From an uncultured Geobacteraceae bacterium (GTDB lineage: Bacteria; Desulfobacterota; Desulfuromonadia; Geobacterales; CAIOGM01), in NCBI GenBank assembly GCA_903902345.1, contig CAIUUR010000376.1:1-32522 (forward strand): 32,522 nucleotides of DNA. The letters run 5' to 3'. Below are positions 8,801-19,020 of the stretch, one piece after another (the first letter of the stretch is position 1; the number at the start of each line of letters is the position of its first letter). The translations under genes and the position numbers were made by a program. A model generated the notes under the pieces. That model was not told the DNA's origin. It saw only the letters and a list, made by a program, of their open reading frames with translations, and made no database searches.

Positions 8801-9415
8801 ATGAAGTGTCGCAGCCGTTCTGAAACCATCGCCATCCGTACCTTCGGCGGACTGACCTTTTATCGTGGGAACCTTCCCATGGCCATTCAATGGGACAGCC
8901 AAAAGGCTCGCCTCCTCTTCAGCTACCTCCTGATAACCTCGGACCAATGGGTGCATCGCAATCAGTTAATGGAACTTCTCTGGCCTGGTTGCAATCCCGA
9001 AGCCGGCTTCAAAAACTTCAAAACCACCCTAAGCCGACTTCGCAAGTCATTGAACGGCAAGGAACAATTCAACCATATCCTCGCCCAGGGTGACGCTTAT
9101 CGGATTAACTTCGAAGCTATAACCTGCGATTGCGATGAATTCAGAATCAGTGCCGTTGCCGGCATCCGCCTCATGTCTCGCGGTAACACTCAGGAAGCCA
9201 AAAGCCATCTTGAGCGGGCCGGGGACCTTTATGTCGCTGAATTTCTACCGGAAGAGCCTGTGGATCACTTCATCGCCAAGGCCCGCAAGGAGATGACCGA
9301 ACTTTATGGCACGGCCATGTCCCTCCTTATGCAAATCTACGAGTCCGAAGATCGCGCCGATCTTATGGTGACCCTGCAGAGCCTTGTTCATTTCCCCACA
9401 TTTCAGTGCCGCTGA
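8801..9415 (+). CDS. BTAD/SARP-like transcriptional activator-domain protein, possibly truncated
   Basis: A 204-residue protein. Residues about 10-95 look like a winged-helix DNA-binding domain of the type paired with BTAD (FGGLTFYRGNLPMAIQWDSQ, then KARLLFSYLLITSDQWVHRN, LMELLWPG and LSRLRKSL). Residues about 100-195 resemble the start of a bacterial transcriptional activator domain (ERAGDLYVAEFLPEEPVDHF). The domain seems to stop early: the last TPR-like helices usually present are missing and the end (VHFPTFQCR) looks unlike the family, suggesting C-terminal truncation. The target is unknown. It has its own promoter and is convergent with the small gene at 9496-9732 across a shared hairpin. 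Confidence 0.75.
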   Translation: MKCRSRSETIAIRTFGGLTFYRGNLPMAIQWDSQKARLLFSYLLITSDQWVHRNQLMELLWPGCNPEAGFKNFKTTLSRLRKSLNGKEQFNHILAQGDAYRINFEAITCDCDEFRISAVAGIRLMSRGNTQEAKSHLERAGDLYVAEFLPEEPVDHFIAKARKEMTELYGTAMSLLMQIYESEDRADLMVTLQSLVHFPTFQCR

Positions 9416-9440
9416 TCCAAACTCAACGTAGGTAAAGAGA

Positions 9441-9471
9441 CAAAAGCCGCTCCTTTCAGGAGCGGCTTTTG
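9441..9471. terminator. Bidirectional hairpin terminator
   Basis: CAAAAGCCGCTCCT (9441-9454) and AGGAGCGGCTTTTG (9458-9471) form a perfect 14-bp stem around TTC. The A and T runs at the base of the stem would act in both directions, serving the BTAD gene on the left and the small minus-strand gene on the right. Confidence 0.8.
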
Positions 9472-9495
9472 TCTGTCGGGAAACCGTCTCAACGG

Positions 9496-9732
9496 TCATA
9501 CCGGGCGGATGCGGCTGGGAGCAGTCCTGAGCGCTTTTTTGTCCTGCTGTAAATATCTTGTTATGGGATCATCCAGCGACCTGGACCATCCCTCCTGGAA
9601 TGCAAGCCACTGATCGGAACTCTGGGGGAAAGGGTTTGATTCCGCTCCGCTTCCGGCAAGACGTTCGACACGCCCAAGAATGGCCGCCTGAATGATTGAA
9701 CTTTTCCTTTCCTTATCACAGAGCTTGCGCAT
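9496..9732 (-). CDS. Small protein with ribosome-modulation-factor-like motif
   Basis: A 78-residue protein starting at ATG 9732 with an excellent ribosome-binding site (GCAGGAGATCTG right before the ATG), which argues for a real gene. Residues 25-50 read LAGSGAESNPFPQSSDQWLA then FQEGWS, close to the pattern seen in ribosome modulation factor and its relatives (xAGxxxxxNPxxxxxxxWxxGW): N33-P34-F35-P36, W42 and G48-W49. RMF drives 70S dimerisation in stationary phase in gamma-proteobacteria; a small family with this motif is widespread and mostly uncharacterised. The N-terminal half (RKLCDKERKSSIIQAAILGR) is basic and helical. Function is inferred from the motif only. Confidence 0.68.
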   Translation of the reverse strand: MRKLCDKERKSSIIQAAILGRVERLAGSGAESNPFPQSSDQWLAFQEGWSRSLDDPITRYLQQDKKALRTAPSRIRPV

Positions 9733-9828
9733 CAGATCTCCTGCTTCGTAATCTAGGAGATTTTTACACTAAAATAACAATCCTTGCACTAATATTCTTC
9801 TGTATTTCAACAAAATGTTCCTTTCGTC

Positions 9829-9858
9829 AAAAAAAAGAGCAGCCGAAGCCGCTCTTTT
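9829..9858 (-). terminator. Terminator of the ATP synthase operon, UUCG tetraloop
   Basis: On the minus strand AAGAGCGGC-TTCG-GCTGCTCTT gives a 9-bp stem (one G-T pair) with a UUCG tetraloop, followed by a run of T (plus-strand A run at 9829-9836). It starts about 20 bp after the atpC stop. Confidence 0.88.
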
Positions 9859-9879
9859 ATGAATCAGTGTAGGTAGGGC

Positions 9880-10296
9880 TTATCTTCGGTCAGCCTTACC
9901 GGCTACCTGCACGCGAATGAGCGCTCTCTCCAGTGCAAGTTCATATTTACGAAACTCCTTGTCTTCAGGGAGGAGTTTCTTCATTGCTTCTTCGGCGCGG
10001 GTGACGGCTGCTCTGGCCCGCACGAGGTCGATCTCGTCGGCAAGTTCGGCAGTCTCCACAAGAATGGTAACCTTGTCGTCTTCCACCTCGAAATAACCCC
10101 AGTTGAGAGCCAGATGGTCAACCCTGTTTCCCAACTTGTAGGAGAGCTCACCGATCTTCAGCGAGGTGAGAAACGGGGCATGACCGGGGAGCACACCGAA
10201 TTCTCCCAGAGCACCCGTGGCGGTGATCTCATCAACCTCTACGGAAAGGACCTTCCGGTACGGAGTGACCAGGTCCATCAAAAGTTTATCTGCCAT
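9880..10296 (-). CDS. atpC: F1Fo-ATP synthase epsilon subunit
   Basis: A 138-residue epsilon subunit of the F1 central stalk, which couples rotation to catalysis and can inhibit ATP hydrolysis. The N-terminal beta-sandwich carries MDLVTPYRKVLSVEVDEITA and GEFGVLPGHAPFLTSLKIGE, the standard signature. The C-terminal helical hairpin begins DEIDLVRARAAVTRAEEAM. The ATG has GAGG seven bases upstream. It is the last gene of the operon, separated from atpD by a 99-bp gap with heptamer repeats. Confidence 0.96.
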   Translation of the reverse strand: MADKLLMDLVTPYRKVLSVEVDEITATGALGEFGVLPGHAPFLTSLKIGELSYKLGNRVDHLALNWGYFEVEDDKVTILVETAELADEIDLVRARAAVTRAEEAMKKLLPEDKEFRKYELALERALIRVQVAGKADRR

Positions 10297-10305
10297 AAAT
10301 AATCC

Positions 10306-10392
10306 TCAGATTAAAGGTTAAAGGCTAAAGGCAAAAGGAGAAAGAACCCTACCCGGCTATTCCTTTCACCTTTCACCTTTCACCTGTCACCT
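10306..10392. repeat. Heptamer-type repeats between atpD and atpC
   Basis: The gap holds two tracts of about 7-bp period: ATTAAAGGTTAAAGGCTAAAGG at the left and CCTTTCACCTTTCACCTTTC then ACCTGTCACC at the right. The tracts are roughly complementary (AAAGG against CCTTT), so the transcript between the beta and epsilon genes could fold into an imperfect hairpin. Such arrays are prone to slippage. Confidence 0.75.
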
Positions 10393-10395
10393 AAA

Positions 10396-12740
<2,345 letters not shown>

Positions 12741-12767
12741 GCTGCGTCCCGTCCTTGACTCTTTTTA

Positions 12768-14276
<1,509 letters not shown>

Positions 14277-14285
14277 AGGAACGTC

Positions 14286-14828
14286 TCACCCCTTCTGTAA
14301 TATGCTTTCAATCCGATTGAGTTGGGTCTTGATACTGCCGTCGTATACCATGTCGCCGATCTTGGTGACGACTCCGCCGATGAGCGTCGGGTCCACCTCC
14401 ACGGAAAGGATTACCTTCTTTCCGGTGGCCGTTGTCAGCGCTTCCTTTATCCCCTGGACCTTGTCGGCCTCCAAGGGGATGGCCGTGTAGAGGGTCGGCC
14501 GGATCACACCGGAGATCTCGTCGGCATAGGCGCCGTAAGATGCGATGATCGCCGACAGGAAACCGATCCTTCCCCGGTCCAGCAGGAGCAGGAGGAAATT
14601 AGCCACCGTCCCCGTGACGTCAATCCGCGCCATGACATCCTGCATGATGCCCCGCTTTTCGTTTATGCCGTATGCGGGATTGATCAGTACGGATCTGAGG
14701 GTGCTGTGCTCCGTCAGGAGTGTCTCTATACGGGTCAATTCCCCATGAATTGGCTCTACACGCTGTTCTTCAGCGGCGAGCTGCACCAGGGCCTTGGCGT
14801 AACGCCGGGCAATCGCATTCGTAATCAA
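14286..14828 (-). CDS. atpH: F1Fo-ATP synthase delta subunit
   Basis: A 180-residue peripheral-stalk subunit joining b/b' to the top of F1. The N-terminus ITNAIARRYAKALVQLA is the delta signature, and the C-terminal part has VEVDPTLIGGVVTKIGDMVY and DGSIKTQLNRIE. The only start compatible with the full N-terminus is a TTG at 14828 that overlaps the atpF stop (TTGA), with GGAG seven bases upstream. That points to translational coupling with atpF. Confidence 0.95.
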   Translation of the reverse strand: MITNAIARRYAKALVQLAAEEQRVEPIHGELTRIETLLTEHSTLRSVLINPAYGINEKRGIMQDVMARIDVTGTVANFLLLLLDRGRIGFLSAIIASYGAYADEISGVIRPTLYTAIPLEADKVQGIKEALTTATGKKVILSVEVDPTLIGGVVTKIGDMVYDGSIKTQLNRIESILQKG

Positions 14829-15430
14829 TGTAGCTCCACCACCTTGGAAAGATAGTCGCCGACCAGGTTATCCTGGTCAATTTTCGTGATGTTTTCCTTG
14901 ATCTTCTTCTCGGCAAGCTCCACGGCCAGGTGCGCCGCCTCCTGCCGCAGCAGGCTCCGTGCCTTCTGAATCTCCTGCGCCGCCGTTTGCGTGGCCTGAG
15001 CCTTGATCTTTTCCGCCATGGCGCCGGCCTCCGCGATCATCCGGACCTTCTCTGCCTCCGCATCACGCTTGATGCCGGCGGAGAGTTCATCGATCTCCTT
15101 GTTGGCCGACTCCAGCTTGGCGGTGTACTCCTTCAGCTTTTGCTCCGCCGCATTGCGGGCAGCGGCAGCCTCACGAAGGGTCGCCTCAATCCCGTCCTGC
15201 CTCGCCTTGAGTCCCCCCTTCACGTTCTGCTTGGCCAGGGCCCAGACGATAATCCCCACAAGCACGGAAAAGTCGACGACTCGCCAGATGAAGTCTTTCA
15301 GTTGAGCGCCGCCGTCGGCGTGCTCCCCCTCCGAGGCATAGGCCAAGGCCGCACTGCAGACCACCGCGGCACAGATTGACGCAATCCGCAGGGTTTTTCT
15401 CCGATTTTCCGATACATTCAGATGCAGCAT
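14825..15430 (-). CDS. atpF: F1Fo-ATP synthase b subunit with signal-like N-terminus
   Basis: A 201-residue Fo b subunit. The ATG at 15430 has GGAAGGAG nine bases upstream; a TTG further up (15448) is less likely. Residues about 16-32 form a hydrophobic stretch ending AALAYASEG that looks like a cleavable signal peptide, before the usual membrane helix (FSVLVGIIVWALA) and a long charged coiled coil rich in Ala, Glu and Lys. Two hydrophobic segments in b are, to my knowledge, also seen in other deltaproteobacterial b subunits. It begins one base after the b' stop and overlaps atpH by four bases. Confidence 0.93.
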   Translation of the reverse strand: MLHLNVSENRRKTLRIASICAAVVCSAALAYASEGEHADGGAQLKDFIWRVVDFSVLVGIIVWALAKQNVKGGLKARQDGIEATLREAAAARNAAEQKLKEYTAKLESANKEIDELSAGIKRDAEAEKVRMIAEAGAMAEKIKAQATQTAAQEIQKARSLLRQEAAHLAVELAEKKIKENITKIDQDNLVGDYLSKVVELH

Positions 15431-15431
15431 C

Positions 15432-15857
15432 TTACAGACTCCTTCCAAGAACCTTCTCGCAGATGTCGGACGAAAGGACCATTACCTGCGTCCTGAGCAA
15501 CTCCCGGGCATCGGCGGTCTCCTTGGCTATCTTAGCGCGTATGGCGCCGATGGTCTCGTTTGCCTCAAGGCGTGCCTTTTCCAGGAGGGCCTGCTCCTCG
15601 ATCTCGACGCTCTTCTTCATGGTCGCCCGTTCCAGGGCTGCCTGCGCTTTGACTTCGCGCATCCTGGCCTCGTAAGCGGCAACCTTCTCCTGAACTCCCG
15701 CATCCACCGCTTCGGTCCGTTGCCGGGCGCCGTCGATTTCGCTTTTCCGGTCGGCCAGAGCCTTCCGTATGGGCTTGTAAAGGAAGGTGTTAAGGATGAA
15801 GAGGAGAAGAAAGAAGTTAACAAACTGAATGATAAAAGCCAGGTCAAGTGTGATCAC
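15432..15857 (-). CDS. atpX: F1Fo-ATP synthase b' subunit
   Basis: A 141-residue second b-type stalk subunit. It has one N-terminal membrane helix (LAFIIQFVNFFLLLFILNTF) followed by YKPIRKAL and a long coiled coil, the standard b/b' architecture without the signal-like extension of the next gene. The start is a GTG at 15857 with GGGGTG upstream. As the first ATPase gene it directly follows the promoter candidate at 15922-15949. Having separate b and b' genes implies a heterodimeric peripheral stalk. Confidence 0.93.
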   Translation of the reverse strand: MITLDLAFIIQFVNFFLLLFILNTFLYKPIRKALADRKSEIDGARQRTEAVDAGVQEKVAAYEARMREVKAQAALERATMKKSVEIEEQALLEKARLEANETIGAIRAKIAKETADARELLRTQVMVLSSDICEKVLGRSL

Positions 15858-15921
15858 GTAACACCCCGTCAGGAGAGAATTGCTTGCTTTTTAAACCTTA
15901 CCAGCTATAAAACAGTGGATA

Positions 15922-15949
15922 GCTATCATGTTAGCGGTGGGTATGTCAA
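15922..15949 (-). promoter_or_regulatory. Candidate promoter of the ATP synthase operon
   Basis: On the minus strand a perfect TTGACA (plus-strand TGTCAA at 15944-15949) is followed after 16 bp by GATAGC (15922-15927), a weak -10 box. It lies in the 98-bp gap between the parB stop and the atpX start, leaving a leader of roughly 60 bases. Confidence 0.5.
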
Positions 15950-15955
15950 GCTATT

Positions 15956-16792
15956 TCATAATAATAGTTCGATAATCCTCGTCAGTTCCGTCGTATCGCC
16001 GAAGCTGATCTCGATTTTTCCCTTCTTGCCCCCCCCGGTAATGGCGACCTTGGCCTTGAAATGCCGCTTGAGCCGCTCCTGAAGGTCCGCCAATTCCGGC
16101 GGCATGACTCCGCTGTTACGTTTCTGCGCCGGGGCGCTCTGGAGCCTTCGCACCAGTGCTTCGGTCTCCCGCACGGAAATTCCCCGCTTGACAATTTCAT
16201 CGCGGGCCTGCTTCATGAGCGGAGAGTCCGTAAGGGGGAGCAGGGAACGGCCATGCCCCATGGTAAGCCGCTCCTCCACAATATCTCTCTTGATCTCCTC
16301 GGGAAGCCTGAGCAAACGAAGGGAGTTGGCCACGGTGGACCGTTCCTTCCCCACCCGCTTTGCCAGCTCCTCCTGGGAGAGCCCCAGGGTTTCCATGAGC
16401 GCCTGATAGGCCTCCGCCTCTTCCACGGCATTCAGGTCTTCCCGCTGAATGTTCTCCACCAGGGCCATCTCCAGGGCCGTCTGATCGGAGACATCCTGGA
16501 TGACCACCGGAACTTCTCGAAGTCCCGCCTTCTGAGCCGCACGCCACCGCCGTTCTCCCGCGATCAGTTCGTACTGTTCACCCTTGCTCCGGACCACCAG
16601 CGGCTGAATTATCCCGTTCTCACGGATGGAGGCGGCCAGTTCGTCCAACTTCTCTCCGGAGAAGGTTTTGCGCGGCTGTCCTCTCAGGGGGCGGATCTCT
16701 TCGATGGGACAGGAGAAGTAGATTCTCCCCCGTTCTTCCACCACCGGGAGAAGCGCCGCCATTCCCCGGCCAAGAGCGCTTTTTTTAATCAT
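15956..16792 (-). CDS. parB: Chromosome partitioning protein ParB
   Basis: A 278-residue parS-binding, CTP-dependent clamp protein. The N-terminus MIKKSALGRGMAALLP is typical. The CTP-binding GERRWR motif is at 79-84, preceded by NGIIQPLVV. The helix-turn-helix region reads LSQEELAKRVGKERSTVANS then LRLLRLP. The ATG at 16792 overlaps the last codons of parA by eight bases, so the pair is translationally coupled; the open frame further upstream lies inside parA and is not used. No full parS (TGTTTCACGTGAAACA) is visible in the window. Confidence 0.96.
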   Translation of the reverse strand: MIKKSALGRGMAALLPVVEERGRIYFSCPIEEIRPLRGQPRKTFSGEKLDELAASIRENGIIQPLVVRSKGEQYELIAGERRWRAAQKAGLREVPVVIQDVSDQTALEMALVENIQREDLNAVEEAEAYQALMETLGLSQEELAKRVGKERSTVANSLRLLRLPEEIKRDIVEERLTMGHGRSLLPLTDSPLMKQARDEIVKRGISVRETEALVRRLQSAPAQKRNSGVMPPELADLQERLKRHFKAKVAITGGGKKGKIEISFGDTTELTRIIELLL

Positions 16793-17558
16793 GCGGTGCC
16801 TCCCGGGCAATGAGCTCTTTTGCCAGTTCAAGATAGCTGGCCGCCCCTCGCGAGGCGATGTCGTAAAACATGATCGGCCTCCCATGGCTGGGGGCCTCGG
16901 AGAGCCGAACGTTACGGGGAATGATCGTGGCAAAGGTCTCCCGGGGAAAGTGCGCCCGAATCTCGTCGCTGACCTGGCGTGACAGGTTGTTTCGACCATC
17001 AAACATGGTAAGGAGGATTCCTTCCACGGCCAGGGAGGGGTTGAGCCCTTTCCTCACCAGGCCTATGGTTGTCAGGATGTGGGAAAGCCCTTCCATGGCG
17101 TAGAACTCGCATTGGAGAGGGATAAGAATCGATCCGGCGGCAGTCATGGCGTTGAGAGTGAGGAGTCCCAGGGAGGGGGGGCAGTCGATGAGGATATAGT
17201 CGTAGCTGCCATGAAGCTGAGCCAGGGCGGTTTTCAGCTTCTGCTCTCTGCCCGTGGCGGCAACCAGCTCCAGTTCGGCGCCGGCCAGATCTCCCGTGGA
17301 GGGGAGAACCTGAAGTCCCGCAAAGGGGGTCGAGACGATGAACTCCGCCGGATCCATGCCATTGATGAGGACGTCGTAAACGCACCCCTTCAGGCTGTTC
17401 CGATCAATACCTGCTCCGCTGGCGGCGTTCCCCTGGGGGTCCATGTCCACCAGGAGGACCCTTCGCTCCGCCGCCGCCAGCGACGCCGAGAGGTTCACTG
17501 CGGTGGTAGTCTTACCGACTCCACCCTTCTGGTTGGCGATGCAGATGATCTTGGCCAT
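16785..17558 (-). CDS. parA: Chromosome partitioning ATPase ParA/Soj
   Basis: A 257-residue deviant Walker-A ATPase. MAKIICIANQKGGVGKTTTA carries KGGVGKT at 11-17, with LLVDMDPQGNAASG and YDYILIDCPPSLGLLTLNAM further on. It works with ParB in origin segregation. The start was placed at ATG 17558 because it gives the canonical N-terminus and length; the frame stays open upstream but there overlaps the YkgJ-type gene. Confidence 0.96.
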   Translation of the reverse strand: MAKIICIANQKGGVGKTTTAVNLSASLAAAERRVLLVDMDPQGNAASGAGIDRNSLKGCVYDVLINGMDPAEFIVSTPFAGLQVLPSTGDLAGAELELVAATGREQKLKTALAQLHGSYDYILIDCPPSLGLLTLNAMTAAGSILIPLQCEFYAMEGLSHILTTIGLVRKGLNPSLAVEGILLTMFDGRNNLSRQVSDEIRAHFPRETFATIIPRNVRLSEAPSHGRPIMFYDIASRGAASYLELAKELIAREAPHD

Positions 17559-17700
17559 AGGTTCAGCTCTTGTAGTGATCGGTACGGGGAGGCTAACCGG
17601 CGCGGGATTTGGATTTCGACAAGTACCACAAGTAGCCGGTGAAGGGAAGGTAATTTTCACAATGTCACCTGCCGGACCGACCTGGAGTCGGGAATACCTG

Positions 17701-18192
17701 CTACTGTTTCGGAATATACCCCCCCTGGTATGATCCGAGGATCTCCTCCAGATGCCGCTTGAGAGAATCGAAAAGCTGAAGGGTCTCTTCCGCCGGATTC
17801 CGACAGGATAATCGCGATCGCGCGACATTATAGTAGACACGGCAAGCAAAGGGACGCACGGCGTAGATGCCGCAGTTCTTCTTTGTCCGGTTAAAAAAAG
17901 GACAGAATTCCCCAGCATTGGCGAGACGCTTGGGAAGTCGGTCCAGGAGCTCCTGCTCCCAGGCAAAGACATCAGGCTTGCAGGCACAGCAGACCCCGGT
18001 GACGCATCCGGTATCGCCGGCCATCCCGTGACAGTAGGTATGGGGGTAGACCCCAACTCCATATTTGTCCGCCACCCGGTAGAGGACGGCGATCTGCCTC
18101 CATTTGTCGCCGGAAAGAGACCCCAGCCGTACGACTCTCCGTTTCAACCGCTCTCCGTCCCGGAGCAGTTTATCATTTCGCCTTGCCCACAT
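17701..18192 (-). CDS. YkgJ-type cysteine-cluster protein (putative metal-binding)
   Basis: A 163-residue protein with a cysteine pattern of the YkgJ/UPF0153 family, thought to chelate zinc or an iron-sulfur cluster. Visible cysteines include YCHG, GCVTGVCCACKPD, EFCPF, NCGIYAVRPFACRVYYN and LSCRN; CGIYAVRPFACR is the family hallmark. Relatives have no established enzymatic role. The ATG at 18192 has GGAG eight bases upstream and is preferred to a GTG nine bases earlier. It lies 142 bp upstream of parA on the same strand. Confidence 0.85.
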   Translation of the reverse strand: MWARRNDKLLRDGERLKRRVVRLGSLSGDKWRQIAVLYRVADKYGVGVYPHTYCHGMAGDTGCVTGVCCACKPDVFAWEQELLDRLPKRLANAGEFCPFFNRTKKNCGIYAVRPFACRVYYNVARSRLSCRNPAEETLQLFDSLKRHLEEILGSYQGGYIPKQ

Positions 18193-18550
18193 ATCCCGCA
18201 CTCCTACCTTTCTTCTGATCCTCTTCCTTGCCTGTCATCCTGAGTACGTGAAGATCTGTTTAAAAGCCGCTGCAGATTCCTCGATATCACCCATTATGTC
18301 AAGAGTTGTTATACTGGGGGGGCGATTGGCACTGTTGCACCATATCCGGAACCCTTGTCCCTTGCAGCCTGTCCAGCTTGAATTTTCGGTAAGGACCGAG
18401 AGGGACTTTTTCAATAGTTCTTTTATCCGTTCCTGCTTCCCTCTGCGTCCCTCGGCGTCCTCTACGGTGAAAACCTTCATGTTGCCAGCGGTTTCACTTG
18501 TCCCCCGCGACAGGCGATATCGAACCTGTTGGTTGAGATCCTAAGAGTAT

Positions 18551-18585
18551 TGTCCCCTGCGGGACAGGCTGTCCCCAGCGGGACA
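18551..18585. promoter_or_regulatory. Two 16-bp TGTCCC-N4-GGGACA dyads in tandem
   Basis: TGTCCCCTGCGGGACA (18551-18566) and TGTCCCCAGCGGGACA (18570-18585) are both perfect 6-4-6 palindromes with centres 19 bp apart. A third with one mismatch (TGTCCCGTAGGGAACA) lies at 18689-18704, and a shorter one (TGTCCCCCGCGACA) at 18499-18512. They could bind a dimeric regulator. Alternatively they are part of a REP-type repeat. Confidence 0.55.
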
Positions 18586-18636
18586 ATGTGTCCAAACTGA
18601 ATTTCATAACTAGCTGAAAACACTGGTGAGTCCAGA

Positions 18637-18652
18637 TGGCACGTTTCTGGCT
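18637..18652 (+). promoter_or_regulatory. Sigma-54-like -24/-12 promoter element
   Basis: TGGCACGTTTCTGGCT matches TGGCACG-N4-TTGCW with one change in the -12 box (TGGC for TTGC). The invariant GG and GC dinucleotides are 10 bases apart as required. The paired dyads lie some 50-90 bp upstream, where enhancer-binding proteins usually sit. The next plus-strand gene is the chemoreceptor, about 360 bp downstream. Confidence 0.4.
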
Positions 18653-19020
18653 AATTAATCACGACGTCTACCTCAATCACCGCCAAGGTGTCCCGTAGGG
18701 AACAGGCGCCGCACCGAGGACACGCAGGTCGTCGAAATAGTCCGGGACCTCCCCTTTCGGCCGTCATCTTTGCACAACGGAAACATGGTTTATGTATACG
18801 TCATCATCACTTTGAATATTTTCACCATGTGCGGTATCCACCCTGGCCACGCAGAGGAACCTTGGACATATTTAAATTCCAAACTGCTGAATTAGCTGCT
18901 ATATTGTCAAATTAATAATGGGGGGACATCCTTGAATCTTCAGATTCGATCGTAGTAAATCACTGTTAATTTCGAAATAAACCGGCAACATGACGCACTA
19001 AATCGCAGCGGAGATACAAC

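Larger units (their letters stand above)
18193..19020. other. Long intergenic region upstream of the poly-HAMP chemoreceptor
   Basis: No convincing gene is seen in these 828 bases. They hold a decayed GTCATCCTGAG-type repeat from 18234, a CTCTGCGTCC-type low-complexity stretch near 18440-18470, a cluster of TGTCCC/GGGACA dyads (18499-18704), a sigma-54-like element at 18637-18652 and a long AT-rich leader before the chemoreceptor. The chemoreceptor's GGAG ribosome-binding site is at about 19008-19012. Confidence 0.6.

Noticed and set aside
18235-18480. 81-codon minus-strand frame
   Set aside because: It spans low-complexity and repeat sequence (CTCTGCGTCC type, GTCATCCTGAG type), has no clear ribosome-binding site and no family similarity.
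18688-18915. 75-codon plus-strand frame downstream of the sigma-54-like element
   Set aside because: The composition (many His, Arg and Pro) and lack of a ribosome-binding site make it unlikely; the stretch is better seen as a leader.
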